From Mytilinidion resinicola (Eukaryota; Ascomycota; Dothideomycetes; Mytilinidiales; Mytilinidiaceae): a DNA stretch of 64,000 nt. Under the pieces are notes generated by a model that worked only from the letters and a program-made list of their open reading frames with translations, did no database searches and had not been told where the DNA came from. A program made the position numbers and the translations under genes. Shown here piece after piece: positions 21,815 through 33,487 of the stretch (position 1 is its first letter; each line of letters opens with the position of its first letter). The stretch covers positions 1,032,261 through 1,096,260 of the forward strand of contig NW_022985442.1 of NCBI RefSeq assembly GCF_010093595.1, in the 5' to 3' direction.

Positions 21815-22815
21815 GGGTTAGAGAACACGAGATGATGTCGAGACGAAGACATGAGTTGATAGAATACCTGATGATAGAGCGTCCAAAGCTATGATGCTAG
21901 ACCAATGAAGTATGGCATTTGAACTGTTTACAACCAAATTTGTGATACAAGTACTTATGTACATGGTCTAATGTACAGTGATCAGAGGGACAAGTGGCTT
22001 TGGTAGCTCTACAATGGAGCTCAGCTTCACCTGTTGCGTAGGCCATCAAAGTTATGACAGTCAAACGCAGGCTAGGCATGATTAGGCTCTCCCAGTCTAT
22101 TACAGGCGGCAGTGAGCCATACAGCCACCCTCTACGGCATGGGCATCTTTGGTTCAGATGGTCCATTAGGATGAACCATCACCGTGTCTTGTATGCGGCC
22201 TGCCACCAAAGCGTTAGAGTCTCACTGCACACAATCGCAGTCAGTCAACTTACTAGATAGCAATCTTTAAGTTTCAAGAACTCGGTAAGGCACTTGTCTT
22301 TTGTGACGTTTTTGTAGTCCGCGACGATGCATTTTCCATATACGGCTCCCTTCGATGCAATACGTCAGAGGCGAATATAAAAATCGTGAAGGAAGTACTC
22401 GCCTCCGCTGAGCATTTCCCTACGGCCGTGGCAAACTTCTCGATCGGACGGGTCTTGGTGGGCATGGTGGGCAGATGGAACGCGATACGGGCTGGTGGTG
22501 TTTCGTCCTCATCGACGTTCACACACCGACAGGCAGTGAATGGCGCCGAAGCACAGACACGGCTTGGCAACCTGCTTCTCAACAACAACGGGCCCGAGCG
22601 CATTTCTGGCTCTTCTTCACGCGTGCAGCGAGACACGCACTTCACCTCCCGCCGCCACCACCACCAATTCTTTCTTCTTCTTCTTTTTCCCCCAGTAATG
22701 CTTAATTGCCCGCGATCGCCCTCTCCGCACCGCCCTAGCCATTCCATGATCGACACGTCTCCCACGTCGCGCTTATGCCTCTGGGGACCCGCGTCTGTCG
22801 CCCGAGTCCCTTCGA
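21815..22815. other. Spacer upstream of SFI1
   Basis: About 1 kb without a recognisable gene. Open frames between 22386 and 22838 overlap a CT-rich region just before the SFI1 start and look like leader or promoter, not coding. Confidence 0.4.
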
Positions 22816-25800
22816 ATGCAAGCTTCCACCACCGATGAGCTGCCTCCCCTTTCCAACGATGGTACAAAACCCACCTGTTTACTTCTACTGGATTCAACAC
22901 TAATCCTAACTTGTAGACATCGAACTCCTCTACGAGATCGTCACGGAGGCGCAAGACCTCCCAGGGCCACCATTCCACGCCCTGTATGCGGCCTACGAGA
23001 CCGTCCTCGCGCGCCACGGCCTCGCCACCGATCATGACCGCATCCTCATCCGCTTTATTTTTCATATGCAAGACGGTCCACGGGAAGGGGGGGATCTATT
23101 CGCGCATTTCCAGGCGAAGCTGGCGCGCATGGGGATCGAAATCGAGGTTGACAGAGAAGGAGAGGGAGTCGAGGATATCACGCGCAATCTCGACCACCAA
23201 GGCCTCAACGGATATGCCAGTGCATCGCAGCAGGCGAGAAGAGCACCATCTAGGCGCGCGTCGTTTAATTCCATGTACGATGCGACACACTATAGCGAGG
23301 ACAATAATGCAGCCGCCCGGAGGCGCCTGTCGACTTACGGGAACGGCGTCGAGAGACCGTCGAGTCGCGCGACGGATCAGGGTGTGGCAGGGCGCGCGCG
23401 ATCGCATTCACGGTCGAGAGCGCTGCCGCCATTACCGATTAGGGGCCGGGTGAGCCAAAGGGCCGTGTCTGATACTTTGGCATACCGACCGAAGCGATCT
23501 GGATCCGTGTCTAGCCAGGGCAGTTTGAGGATTAGGAGAAACCCCGAAAACCCGCTCTCGCAACTACATGACAGCTATTCTGCAGACGAGTCCGAGGGCT
23601 CAATTGCGCCAGTTCGAAACCACAGTCAGTACCCACACCAAAATCAAGGACGACAATTTGTGCCACCAGAGATTGTATACAGGCCTACAGAAGCCGAAAT
23701 GCTGGATTGGGCCAATACATTCCTGTACGATCGAACGAAGATTAACGCGCGCAGATGCTTTCAGCAGTGGCGCGACGCAACTTCACAGGCCCGTGAAGAT
23801 GAGGAGAATCTTGAACTGAAGGCTATTTCATACCACCGCACCTGGATAGTTCGACGTGCTTTCGAAGAGTGGCACTCTGGACTCAAAGCCAAGCAACAGA
23901 AAAAGGAGACAGAGCGCTTCTGGAACCGCCAAGAGAGCCGAGCCGGTAGGACGTACAATTTATTCTTGCTCTCAAAAGCGTTCTCGCACTGGGCTCAATG
24001 CGCTTCGGACGAGGTGAAGCGAACATCTGAGGCGCGAAGACACATTCTACGCACCAAATACTTCAAGGCGTGGCGCGAGATCACGGCTGTGAATGAGTTC
24101 AAGGTCCGAAGAGTAGGTCTGCGCAAATTCTTCGGCATATGGCGAAAGAGGACAGCCGCCATCAAAGAGCAGAATGTGCAGGCTCTCGCTGTCTATCAGG
24201 AGAACGTAGTGTACCGCCATTACCAACGTTGGAGCTGGCAATTCTTCGAGCGTCGAGCTCCGTGGTGGTATGCAGGAAGGCTCAAGAAGTCATTCTTCCT
24301 CAGATGGGCTAGTATCACAAGATTGCTGCAAGAAAGAGAGGTTTTCGTTGAGCAGATCAGAGTTCATGATGTCCAGAGGAAAACACTTCGAGAATGGAGC
24401 GAAAAGACAGCCGCCGTAAGGGGACTGGAGCCTTTGCAGAGAAACTTCAGAGCCAAAGCACTTCTTTCCACAGCCTTCCGTTCGTTGCGGAAACAAGCTC
24501 AACTGAAGCCTTTATTCGCCCAAGTATCGCAACAGAAGGATAACAGACTGGCCAGATCTGCCCTACAAACATGGCATCTCCAGACGAAGCTTTCGCGACA
24601 AGCTACGGCCATAAATCAACAGCGCATCATACGCAATGCTTTGACGGCTTGGAATGATCACCTACGCTGTCAGATATTGACCTCACGAATTAACGACCGG
24701 TTGGTAGTACAGGTGCTATACAAGTGGCTCCTAGAATCCAGAGCTTCCTTGTTCATTCGAGTTCGCAATACTCGACTGAAACGATCTACATTCACTCAAT
24801 GGATAGCCAAAGCACAAGACCAACGCCGAAGACTGGACACCGCAGAGCAAAACTTCACTGTCGACCGTACCATAAGTCTTATGCGAGGCTGCCTCACCAA
24901 ACTCAGAGACACCGCTAGACTCCGTCAAAACCAGAGCGCGCTTGCACTGTCTTTATACGACCCCAAGATTGTCCAGCGTGCCTTCAACACGTTACTTGAC
25001 CATCACGACCACATTGTTCAGCTGAACCAAGATGCCGAACGTGCCAACTACTACGTCACCACCAAGCATGCTATCAGACACTGGCGCAACGCTACGCAGC
25101 ACTCCCGTATTCAGCGAGAAGAAGAAGAAGCCATCGCCCGCCGTATCCAGCGCCGCGAAGCATACGTCCAAGTGCGCCGCGACACCAAAATGGGGCTTAC
25201 CAGGCGTATGCTCGGGAAATGGCGAGACCGTACCGCTCAGCTAGCTGTGCAAGAGCGGCAAGCGGCAGAGATGCGCGAGAACTGGCTCTGGAGAGACGCC
25301 ACTGCGCTCTTTGGTAGCTGGCATGGCCGCAGCAACGAGATCCTCTCGCTCGAGCACCAGGCTGAGCGCTTCCGCGTTCAGAAGCTATTGACCCACGCAT
25401 TTGCAACCTGGACAGAGCGATATCGACACGTCCAAGAATTAGAAACTCAGGCCGTTGCTTTGAAAGCGGAAAGCCAGGCTGTAGGCGCTGCGACATGTCT
25501 CAAGAAGCTCCGCTGGCGTATCTTCCAGCTCCAACGACAGGAGGACAGCGCCATTGCGCTGCAGAGACGGAATTGGGAGAAGCATGTTAAAGCCATGGTC
25601 AGATTCTGGAGCGAGCAGGCCAGAGAACGAGAAGCGCAGAGAGCGGTCTCACCTAGCCCTAGGCCAGGTCGAAGACCTGCCCCTACTACTGGGGAGGGCG
25701 AGGGCGTTGAAGAGCAGGAAATTGGCGAGGAAACTATCGCGCGCGGGGAAAATTGGACTGCGTTCGACGAAGGCGCGTTCCTTAGTGGCGCGGATCTCAA

Positions 25801-26263
25801 TCTCAGCCTCTCTTTTTCGCCTGATCAAGTGGGCGGTGGACTTACTGCCGCATCTACGGGCCTACGCCCCTCTATCCGTAATCTGGACGTGGAGCAGCGG
25901 GAGCTCGAGACTGAGATCGCGGACCAGGAACCTGAAGTCGAGTCGGAGAGGCCTTTCTTGACCTCGACCCCGGGATACCTCCGTACACCATCGAAACGCA
26001 ATACAGCCCGTGCCTTGGCGAGAGGACGACTGCTCGGTTTTGGCGGTGGTAGTGCGGCGTTCAACCCAGCCTTCGGCGCCGCGAGCGCGCCGCCTGCTTC
26101 CAGAGGCGGCCTAGGAGATGAGGAAAGAGGTCCTATCGGAGGTATCACATCCTTTGAGCGGCGACTGAGAGCGCAAGGGATTGGTGGCCGTCGTGGCTCA
26201 GCGGTCAGACCGAGAGGACGAGGACGTGTCGGGTTTGAGGATATCGTCGAGGAGGGGAGATGA
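22816..26263 (+). CDS. SFI1: Sfi1 spindle pole body protein
   Basis: Exons 22816-22861 and 22917-26263 give 1,130 aa. From about residue 240 to 900 the protein is a long run of repeats with a conserved Trp every 30-40 residues (FQQWRDAT, FEEWHSGL, FSHWAQCA, FKAWREIT, FGIWRKRT, and so on). This is the Sfi1 centrin-binding repeat pattern. Sfi1 forms a long helix on which centrin (Cdc31) sits, making the half-bridge for spindle pole body duplication. The N-terminal 200 residues are Arg/Ser-rich and disordered. The C-terminus is Gly/Arg-rich with a TPSKR motif that could be phosphorylated, as in the yeast protein's Cdk-controlled tail; that is an inference. Confidence 0.92.
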
Positions 26264-27088
26264 TGGCTTCACGACTCTTTTGGATCAAACGGTCTTTTGG
26301 ATAGCTTGCGACAGGAGGTTAGATCATCGGCCTCACGTTGAAGGCTTTGTCGGAGACCACCCCCACGTGCTTCTTCGTGGATGATATCTGCGACATGTAC
26401 CCCAAGGTCCGGTTGATATTGAACACAAAATCCGCGAAAAGAGGGTCCTGCGCGTCGTCACGAGATCAAGAAAGTTTTGCTCGGCTTGCCAATGATGGCG
26501 GTCACTCATACCGCTGATCGGATTTATACCAAGGCCGAGAGCAGGGCCTCCGTTCGAAGTTAGCCCCTTTTACAACGCTTTCGACGGGACTTTTGCCCCG
26601 AGACATGCCAATTTATGATGTCCTCTATGGCGGATAAGTTAGCGTTAAACACAAGATGAACGAAAAGGGGCCCTCCGCGTCGTCACAAGATCAAAAAAGG
26701 ACTCTAAGCGTGGTTTTTCATAGCATCAATCGTCTTTCCTCGGGCGAAACAGCGGTATTCATGGCGTCCAAGAGCAGACATTAGGCGGTGTTCAAAAGGG
26801 GTGGTTAGCAGCGTTGCATGTTTGGCCTTCTGGATTCCAAGTTTTCTAGCTGTCTTAGTTACATGGTGTTGTCTAGATTCGGTTTAGGATACCCTGGTCT
26901 TTTGCTTGAATATATTCTTATTTTCGTTTCTCAAGATCTACTGATTCTCGTGGTATGAGACACACGCAGTCACAGTGTCTCATCCGTAGACATTCATAGA
27001 CGTCCCTGCCACTGCTTATAGTTCAGTATGCAAGCACTCCCTCTAGATGCTCATACTCCAACTACCTTCCTCAAGCGCCGCCCAGCTC
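26264..27088. other. Convergent spacer with a dispersed repeat pair
   Basis: 825 bp between two convergent genes. No gene is seen. It contains a pair of about 53-bp direct repeats (see the separate entry). Confidence 0.45.
26423..26699. repeat. Imperfect direct repeat pair, about 225 bp apart
   Basis: The text from about 26423 (acacaaaatccgcgaaaaga...cgtcgtcacgagatcaagaa) recurs from about 26648 (acacaagatgaacgaaaagg...cgtcgtcacaagatcaaaaa). Roughly 43 of 53 bases agree, and most differences are transitions. Confidence 0.7.
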
Positions 27089-28969
27089 TCAACACCTCGC
27101 CTCCACCCCCTTCCGACTAACCGTCAGATACTTGACCCCCTTATACGGCGTCACCCCGGCGCCTAGCCCCTTACTCCTCTTCGCATCCACCATCAGCGCA
27201 TCCACCTTAATCCCGCTCGCCAACCACCCCTTAACCGAGAAACTCACCGTCGCAGAGCTAGGCATGAGTACCCTATTCAACGCAACCCTCCTTTTACTCC
27301 TCTGCTCCGCCTCCGCCTCCCCCTTCCCATTCCCATTCCGCTGCTGCGCCGGCTCTACTGAAGAAGAGGTTTGGTAGCCCCCGCCCTCATCCTCATCGTA
27401 CTCCCACCGACTCCCCGCCTCGAGGGACACCGACGGCGCCGTCTCCTCGTCCTCCTCTTCCTCGCCGACGACGCTACCGCGGAGCGTCGCGGACGCGCTG
27501 ACGCTGCCGCCGTGGTGGCTCGCTAGCAGGGCGGCGACGTCTTTAGCGGCGACGCGCCACTCGATGCCCGTGTCGCCGGGCGCGTACTGCGCGTCGCCTC
27601 TGCTGGTACGGAGGTCCGCGATCGTGCGCACGGCGGCTGGGAGCGGGATGTGGACTTTGACCTCCTCGATATGCGGGTGGGCTGTTGTGCCGGTGGCTGA
27701 GAAGGCGGAGGCGGAGCGGGAGCCTAGGCCGCCGCGGGAAGAAGACGAGGCGGTTGAGGCGGAGGGCTTGTTTTGGAAGCGGGGGGAGATGGATAGGCGG
27801 ACTTCGAAGTCGGCGCCTGTGGGGCCGAGGGAGACGCTGACGGCGGGGGTGGCGGGGAGGTTGAGGCTTGCGAGGGATTTGGAGGTGGACGAGGTGCTGG
27901 TGAAGGAGGCGAGGTGGTCGTCGCCTAGGAGGTCGGCTTCGTAGCCTGCGAGCACGAAGCGGCCGTCTGGTGGGACGAAGCTGAGCTCACCGGGTTTTTC
28001 TTTCCAGCGCCCGAGTCGGACGCAGGGGTGGAAGACGGGGAGGGAGATGGTGTTGAGGATACCTCCTGGAGCGTTGAGCTGGAGGATTAGGTCTGGGACG
28101 CCGGAGACTTTGGCTGTGAAGGCGACGGTGCCGAACGCGAGGGCGGAGAGCGGCCGGCCTGAGGGCGCGAGTGTGATGGAGAGTGTTTCGACGATGTCGA
28201 CATACAGCTCATTGCTCGTATGCCGTACGTTTGCGCGTCGCCAGGGGACGGGATTGGCCGTTGCGGCTGAGGGGGCACGCGGGAGGGAGGGCCTTGGGAG
28301 GGAGAAGGGAGTTTGGGATGATGGATTTAGGGAGGGCGAAGAACTGTGTCGGTGGTTAGCTATACAATTCCCTCCATATCCGCGAATGTAGAGCACGGAA
28401 AATGCCTGTAGTTCTCCAGATGAAAGCAAACGTGACTGTGAATTCCAACATACCTAGGCAACCCAACACCCCCAAGCAGGCCTTTGACCCAATTGGGTGC
28501 TTCAACCACATCTCTTAAAGCATTCGGCTCCGTATTCGAGACCAGCCCTCCATCACACATCTCGCTGAGCAGTTGAGCCACTACATCATAGGAGCTCTCG
28601 ATCTTACTCGCCAGAAGCGGCGAGCCTAGAAAGTCCTCGAGCGCATCTGCTACACGATGAAGGAATTCTAGCGCAAGCAGCGGTTCTGATTCCGCTGAGG
28701 AAGGCGAGAGGAAGAGCAGGCGGTCTTGTATTATGGAGTACACAAGGGTCGGTGGATGTGTATTCGGGAGATATATTAGGGACGGCTGCGGAGAGGGGTG
28801 CGAGAGGTATAGAGGAAGTAAGACGCTCGCGGTCGGTGGCCGTCCTCGGTATACATGCTCTAGTATAGTTGCGCTGTGAGGATGTTAGTATATGGAGGGG
28901 TGCAGGGAGGGGCACGGCGGAGACAAACTTATGCTCATCAAAGATGTATAGCGCTTCTATGGCACTCAT
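27089..28969 (-). CDS. APM3: AP-3 complex subunit mu
   Basis: Exons 28969-28929, 28873-28454 and 28343-27089 give 571 aa. The N-terminus MSAIEALYIFDEHN joins to ATILEHVYRGRPP across intron 1. This is the longin-like N-domain of adaptor medium chains in its AP-3 form. The C-terminal two thirds hold the mu homology domain (NELYVDIVETLSITLAPSG, LILQLNAPGGI, FHPCVRLGRW, FVPPDGRFVLAGYEA). AP-3 sorts cargo such as alkaline phosphatase from Golgi or endosomes to the vacuole. The mu chain reads tyrosine and dileucine-type signals. The protein is longer than animal AP-3 mu (about 420 aa) because of Ser/Ala/Glu-rich insertions in the mu homology domain, as in other filamentous fungi. Confidence 0.88.
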
Positions 28970-29210
28970 GATCGCGTATAGATGAGATTAGGCCCATGAG
29001 CGAGGTTCGTCTAGCAGATATGAAGTTCTGCGAGCGGGTGGTGAGCCTGTGACAGGGAGGTGCATGGTCATGATGTCGGAGCTGTGGTTGATGTCGTCTC
29101 GGCAAAGTTCCGCCGCAAGACCTCCGCCTCCAGGGTCTCTCTCTCTCTGATCATCAATCCAACAATTTATTGAATTCATAAGCTCGCTTTGCAAACATCT
29201 AACGGCCTCC
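28970..29210. promoter_or_regulatory. Short bidirectional promoter, APM3 / DMAC1-like
   Basis: Only 241 bp separate the two outward-reading ATGs. A short (CT)n run (ctctctctctctga) lies near 29138-29151. Confidence 0.5.
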
Positions 29211-29570
29211 ATGTCTAACGATGCAACAGCGGCCCCTATGATGCAGCAGCCTCAGGCCGCCTCTTCAGACCAAAAAGAGTACCACGACTGTCTGCCATGT
29301 CGCGTGATGGGTGAGAATTACCCCTTGAATATCTTCAAAGACCATTTCACAATCGGACCTCCAGTACTAATCATTATACTTCATATAGGCGGTGGAGTCT
29401 TCGTAGGACTAGGTGCATTCACATATCTTAATGGCCACTCCCAACTACGCCAACAACAAGCGACCATCTTGAAGAGCGGTTCGATGTTCGGAATGAGGTC
29501 AAGACAGGCGGGCATTACTGGGCTGGCTGCTACATTTGTAGGATTGGGCATCTATCGGCTTTTGAGATGA
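29211..29570 (+). CDS. DMAC1/DUF4536-like small mitochondrial membrane protein
   Basis: An uninterrupted frame of 119 codons, but family spacing and splice sites point to an intron at 29311-29388 (gtgaga...atatag, 78 nt), leaving 93 aa. After splicing, DCLPCRVMG is directly followed by GGGVFVGLGAFTYLNGHSQL, the normal CxxC-then-membrane-helix order of this family. A second hydrophobic segment (ITGLAATFVGLGIYRLL) ends the protein. Human DMAC1 helps assemble the distal membrane arm of respiratory complex I; a mitochondrial inner membrane site is expected. The intron is a multiple of three and has no in-frame stop, so a 26-residue longer form is possible if it is retained. Confidence 0.7.
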   Translation: MSNDATAAPMMQQPQAASSDQKEYHDCLPCRVMGENYPLNIFKDHFTIGPPVLIIILHIGGGVFVGLGAFTYLNGHSQLRQQQATILKSGSMFGMRSRQAGITGLAATFVGLGIYRLLR

Positions 29571-30019
29571 CATAGGGATGAATTCGTTCAGTGCATCAGC
29601 GGAGGCGTTTGGGCTTCAATTCTTAAGATCAAGTAAGTTTATCACAAGAGTATCACAGATTGGTGTCGCTAATAGCAAAGTAGCTGTCACTTGATATGAG
29701 CACACGGACGTGAAATATTTGTGTTGTAGTACCATGCTGTATTTAAATCTGGGTATTGTACACTACGGGGATCGCTGGCCCCAATAACATCTCCTCTTCT
29801 TTGCAGAAATCGCTTAAGCCATGCCTCCATGCTATGCAGACTGCCATCCTAGACTGGTATCTCGGCAGGTTCGGAAAGAAACTCCTGTAGATGCAACGCC
29901 AACCAATGCGTCCAGGCACTTTGATGGTGCCGGTAGACAACGCCCCTCTTGAATATGCACCCGCTTCTAGAAAAGACAGCCGCCCCCTTAAACGTGGATT
30001 ATGCGCCATGCGCTTCGTC
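29571..30019. other. Convergent spacer
   Basis: 449 bp with no recognised gene or repeat. Confidence 0.35.
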
Positions 30020-30799
30020 CTACGAGAACCGGCCTCGCTTGCTACCCCCTAATCCATCCTTCCCGTTCCATGGCCCGCTGAGGTCAAAGTACTCGTTAAA
30101 GGGTAGCCGTCGCTTGAAACCTGCACCATTGCCTAGGTTGGTGTTGTTCGATCGTGTGTTGTGGCGGGTGCTGTGGTGGCGACTGGACTGACGACGTGGA
30201 TGGAGCTCGACTCGCATCTGGGGGATCGACGTGGGTGGCGAGACCTCCATCTCGCTCTCAACATTGGCCGGGTACGCGTGTTGGGTGGTGAACGTGAACT
30301 CGCTCCGTGGAGGCGTGATATCGGTTACGGTTTGCGGTGTAGTGGTTTGTGGTGGTATTGGCGGTGCTGACTCTGGTCGGGCATCCTGCTCGGGGCTATA
30401 TGACGGCGATGATGACTGGATTTCGGGGCTCTGCTTCCTTTCCATTACGGGCGATGAACTGCGTGCTCGCTTCTCTTCGGCAGACTCTTCGTCGCTGTCT
30501 GATGTCGATTGCATGGTCGTGGGTTCTCCATCTAGACGCTCCGTTGCCCATTGCCGCACCTTCCATCCCTCTCCATCTCCAAGGCCTAAATTTTTGCTGT
30601 CGAGAAATGCTAGTAGGTCCTCTAGGGCTTCCCGGTAGCCTTCTCCATGAGCCCTGGTTTGGTCGGCCGCGGCGGTCTTGTAAAGGTTTGTCACCGAGAG
30701 CGCCGCGGATCGGAAGGCTTGATGCAGGTCCGGTTGAGGTGGAGGATTTGGCCTGGAGGCCGACGGCAAAGAAGTGTTCAGGGACCGCATCGAGTCCAT
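30020..30799 (-). CDS. HAPSTR1/DUF4588-like protein (C16orf72 family)
   Basis: One exon, 259 aa. The core, at about residues 28-70 (FRSAALSVTNLYKTA ... YREALEDLLAFLD), matches my memory of the C16orf72/HAPSTR1 family. In animals this protein pairs with the HUWE1 ubiquitin ligase in stress signalling. The rest is Ser/Pro/Glu-rich and disordered, with an Arg/His-rich part and a conserved-looking end (RRLPFNEYFDLSGPW) before a basic KRGRFS tail. Nuclear location is suggested by KRR and KRGR. The family call rests on the short core only. Confidence 0.6.
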   Translation of the reverse strand: MDSMRSLNTSLPSASRPNPPPQPDLHQAFRSAALSVTNLYKTAAADQTRAHGEGYREALEDLLAFLDSKNLGLGDGEGWKVRQWATERLDGEPTTMQSTSDSDEESAEEKRARSSSPVMERKQSPEIQSSSPSYSPEQDARPESAPPIPPQTTTPQTVTDITPPRSEFTFTTQHAYPANVESEMEVSPPTSIPQMRVELHPRRQSSRHHSTRHNTRSNNTNLGNGAGFKRRLPFNEYFDLSGPWNGKDGLGGSKRGRFS

Positions 30800-31257
30800 G
30801 CCTATTGTGGGTGGTGCTCTGGTGGTAGACTGTGTTGATATGAGCGGAGGCGAAGGTTGAAGGAGATCTTGAAGGGATGGCCCACGTATTCTTTAAGGAG
30901 ACTGATGGACAAACGGCCCGCAGGAGAGTGAGACACTCTATAGTTAGGGGCTATTACAGAGAGGTTTGTGTGTTGTGTGGGGGGTTAAAGAAAGGCTTGC
31001 GTGGTTGAAGAGATAGTGGGGTGGAGACGGACCCTAGATGATGAATCGCTGGCAATGTCAAAATCCGTTCACGTGCCTTCCCGCAAGTGGCGTAGTTTCC
31101 GTCCCGTCTAACTAGGTAACTTCAACGACGACATCATTGCTGGTGAACACCAACTCTGCCTCTTTTCTTTCAATCTTTCTGTCGTCAATCTATTTCCTTT
31201 GCTCGGGCTGTTGTACATTCTGTAAATATAATCAATTCCTCAAACCCTGCATCTCCA
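30800..31257. promoter_or_regulatory. Divergent promoter, DUF4588-like / COQ7
   Basis: 458 bp between outward-reading starts. A pyrimidine-rich leader precedes the COQ7 ATG. No specific site was identified. Confidence 0.4.
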
Positions 31258-32082
31258 ATGTCTCTCGCCCTTCTCCCCTCCAAAGCCATCCGCCGCTCTC
31301 CACGTCCTCAATACTTACCAGTCCTCGACTTCCTCGCCCCAAGCTGGCCATCATGGCAACCAATCGCTCGAAAAGCCTGCATGGCAACCTCTGCTCCTAA
31401 TGCCCCCCCTTCATCTCCACCCCCTCCCTCCGCAAACCCGCCCTCAAAGCCCTTAACCAAAGAGCAAAAAGACTTCCTAGACAGCGCAGTACGGGCCCCA
31501 AAATACTATATCTAGATCCCCCAGTCAACACACTAACGCTTCCCCCAGCTCCGCGTCAACCAAGCCGGCGAGCTCGCCGCCGTGCTAATCTACACCGCCC
31601 AAACGCCCCCCCTCACGCGCGCCCACCCGCACCTCCGCCCGCTCATGGCGCACATGTACGAGCAGGAAGCCGGCCACTTCGCCGTCTTCAACGCCCTGCT
31701 CGCCAAGCACCGTATCCGCCCGACCGCCATGTACCCCGTCTGGAGCGTCGCCGCGACCGCGCTGGGATGGGGCACCGCGCTGATGGGGCGGGAGGCCGCG
31801 ATGGCGTGCACAGAGGCCGTGGAGACGGAGATCGGGGGCCACTATAACGAGCAAGTGCGAGTGCTGTTGGAGTGGGCGGATGAGCGGAGGAGGGAGGGGG
31901 CGGGGTTGGGGGCCGAGTTGGAGGAGTTGCTGGGGACGTTGCGGCGGATTAGGGATGAGGAGCTCGAGCATTTGGATATTGCGGTCGAGAATGATGCGAA
32001 GGAGGCACGGCCGTATGAGTTGTTGACGGATGTGATTAAGGGGGGGTGTCGGGCGGCGATTTGGGTTACCGAGAGGGTGTGA
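31258..32082 (+). CDS. COQ7: 5-demethoxyubiquinone hydroxylase, mitochondrial
   Basis: Exons 31258-31488 and 31549-32082 give 254 aa. The enzyme hydroxylates demethoxyubiquinone in the penultimate step of coenzyme Q synthesis on the matrix side of the inner membrane. The di-iron ligand motifs are visible: RVNQAGELAAV, EQEAGHF, EIGGHYNEQV and DEELEHLD. The N-terminal 45 residues are Arg/Ser/Pro-rich with few acids, a likely mitochondrial presequence, and a Pro-rich linker follows. The intron falls exactly between FLDSA and LRVNQAGE. COQ7 is usually 220-270 aa, so this is full length. Confidence 0.95.
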
Positions 32083-32924
32083 AAGGGGTGGGTTGTATGA
32101 ATAGTGCGGTTGAGTGTAAATATATAAGCATGGGTGCAGCGCCACCAGCTTTTACAAGCCTGAACAATTTAACGTAACCCTCTTTGAACTTGGGAGAACC
32201 TACGCGCCCTAAAGAGGTCTCCGAGAGGGGGTAGGCCAACATTTGGATGGATGAACGGGAACTACTCTGTTTAATTTTCACACAAAAGCCTAGGCACACT
32301 TGCTCACCACCGCTGAGGTGCTTCGGCGCATCAAAAAGCTTCCAAGAAAACGCAAGGCTCCCGAGAGCTTGAACCAGAGAAATTTCATTATTTTATACTC
32401 AACCTAAGTGGCCACTGTTTTTAGTACTTAGCACATCATCATGAACCGGGAGGAGAAGGAAAAGACGGCGTACTCAAACTTGTGTCCTAGTACTGCAGGC
32501 CTCCGACATATCGTTCCGACGGGGTAGGCGCTGCGTACATGCAACGTCGACTAAGTCAGCTCTCACGCGGTTGGATCTGTGACTCTTTGCAAGTAAAGCA
32601 CCGAATGAGGTGCCTCTACGTGAAATTTCCTTGCCCAGCTGCATTTCAAGAAAATTATAAAGGAAGAGGGGCTAACGCTGTATGAAGACAAAATCTATTC
32701 TGCGATTTCCTCTTGTGGCGCCACGGGTTCATTGAAAATGTAGAACATACGTAGAGGATGTGACGCGGGTGCACTCAGTGAAAGAGTGACTACATTACGT
32801 TCTCCTATATTGATCCCGGATTTTGAAATAAGTATAGAGGATAGAAGGGCTAAACCAGAGGCGAATAAAATCGCCCAACGGATTCCTGGTCTAATCTTTG
32901 ATTAATTGAACTGTGGATTTTCCC

Positions 32925-33487
32925 TTCACAGAATCGCCGTCGGAGGTTGGCCACAACACCGGCCTATGAACCATGGTACCAGCATCTCCCGTTTAGGCAA
33001 GTTATAGAAACTGTAGAAGACAGACGCCATAGTCCTCTTGTTTAGGAACAGAGCTTCCTAAGAGGGGAGTGGGAGATGGATGATGTGTGCACGCCGCCTC
33101 TGCAAGAATAAGTATTCAGGGGTTTAGACTTGAGATAATTGGTATTAAAGGAGATGATGATAAAGCGAAATGAAAGTCAAGAGAGTAAGACTACATATAG
33201 GAGACACTGTCGTGTAGGAAGTCAACATATCACTCACGCTTTCATACATGACTCTTTCAAATTGCGATCTTTCTCAATCGTGGACCCTCCTGACAAATTC
33301 GGACTATCGCCGTCGGGGTCTAACCACCACGGCACCCAACCATGGTACCAGTACCTCCCACTTAGGCAAGACTTGAAAGTGTGGAAGATAGAGGGCATGG
33401 TCGCGCTGTTTTGAGAAGCTGATGTCCTAAATGGGAAAATAAATAAATTGTGTCCGCATGCCGTGTTTGCAAAAATAATTATGGACG
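32925..33487. repeat. Diverged direct duplication, unit about 190 bp, period about 370 bp
   Basis: Copy A is at about 32925-33120 and copy B at about 33298-33487. Shared landmarks are atcgccgtcgg, ccatggtaccag, ctccc(g/a)(t/c)ttaggcaag and tgcaa(g/a)aataa. Similarity is about 70% by eye. Transitions are frequent. Confidence 0.7.

Noticed and set aside
22274..23071. 265-codon minus-strand frame upstream of SFI1
   Set aside because: It overlaps the SFI1 first exons on the other strand, has no motif, and its Arg/Trp-rich text is typical of antisense CT-rich leaders.
31585..32145. 186-codon minus-strand frame
   Set aside because: Antisense of COQ7 exon 2, where the plus strand has intact di-iron motifs.
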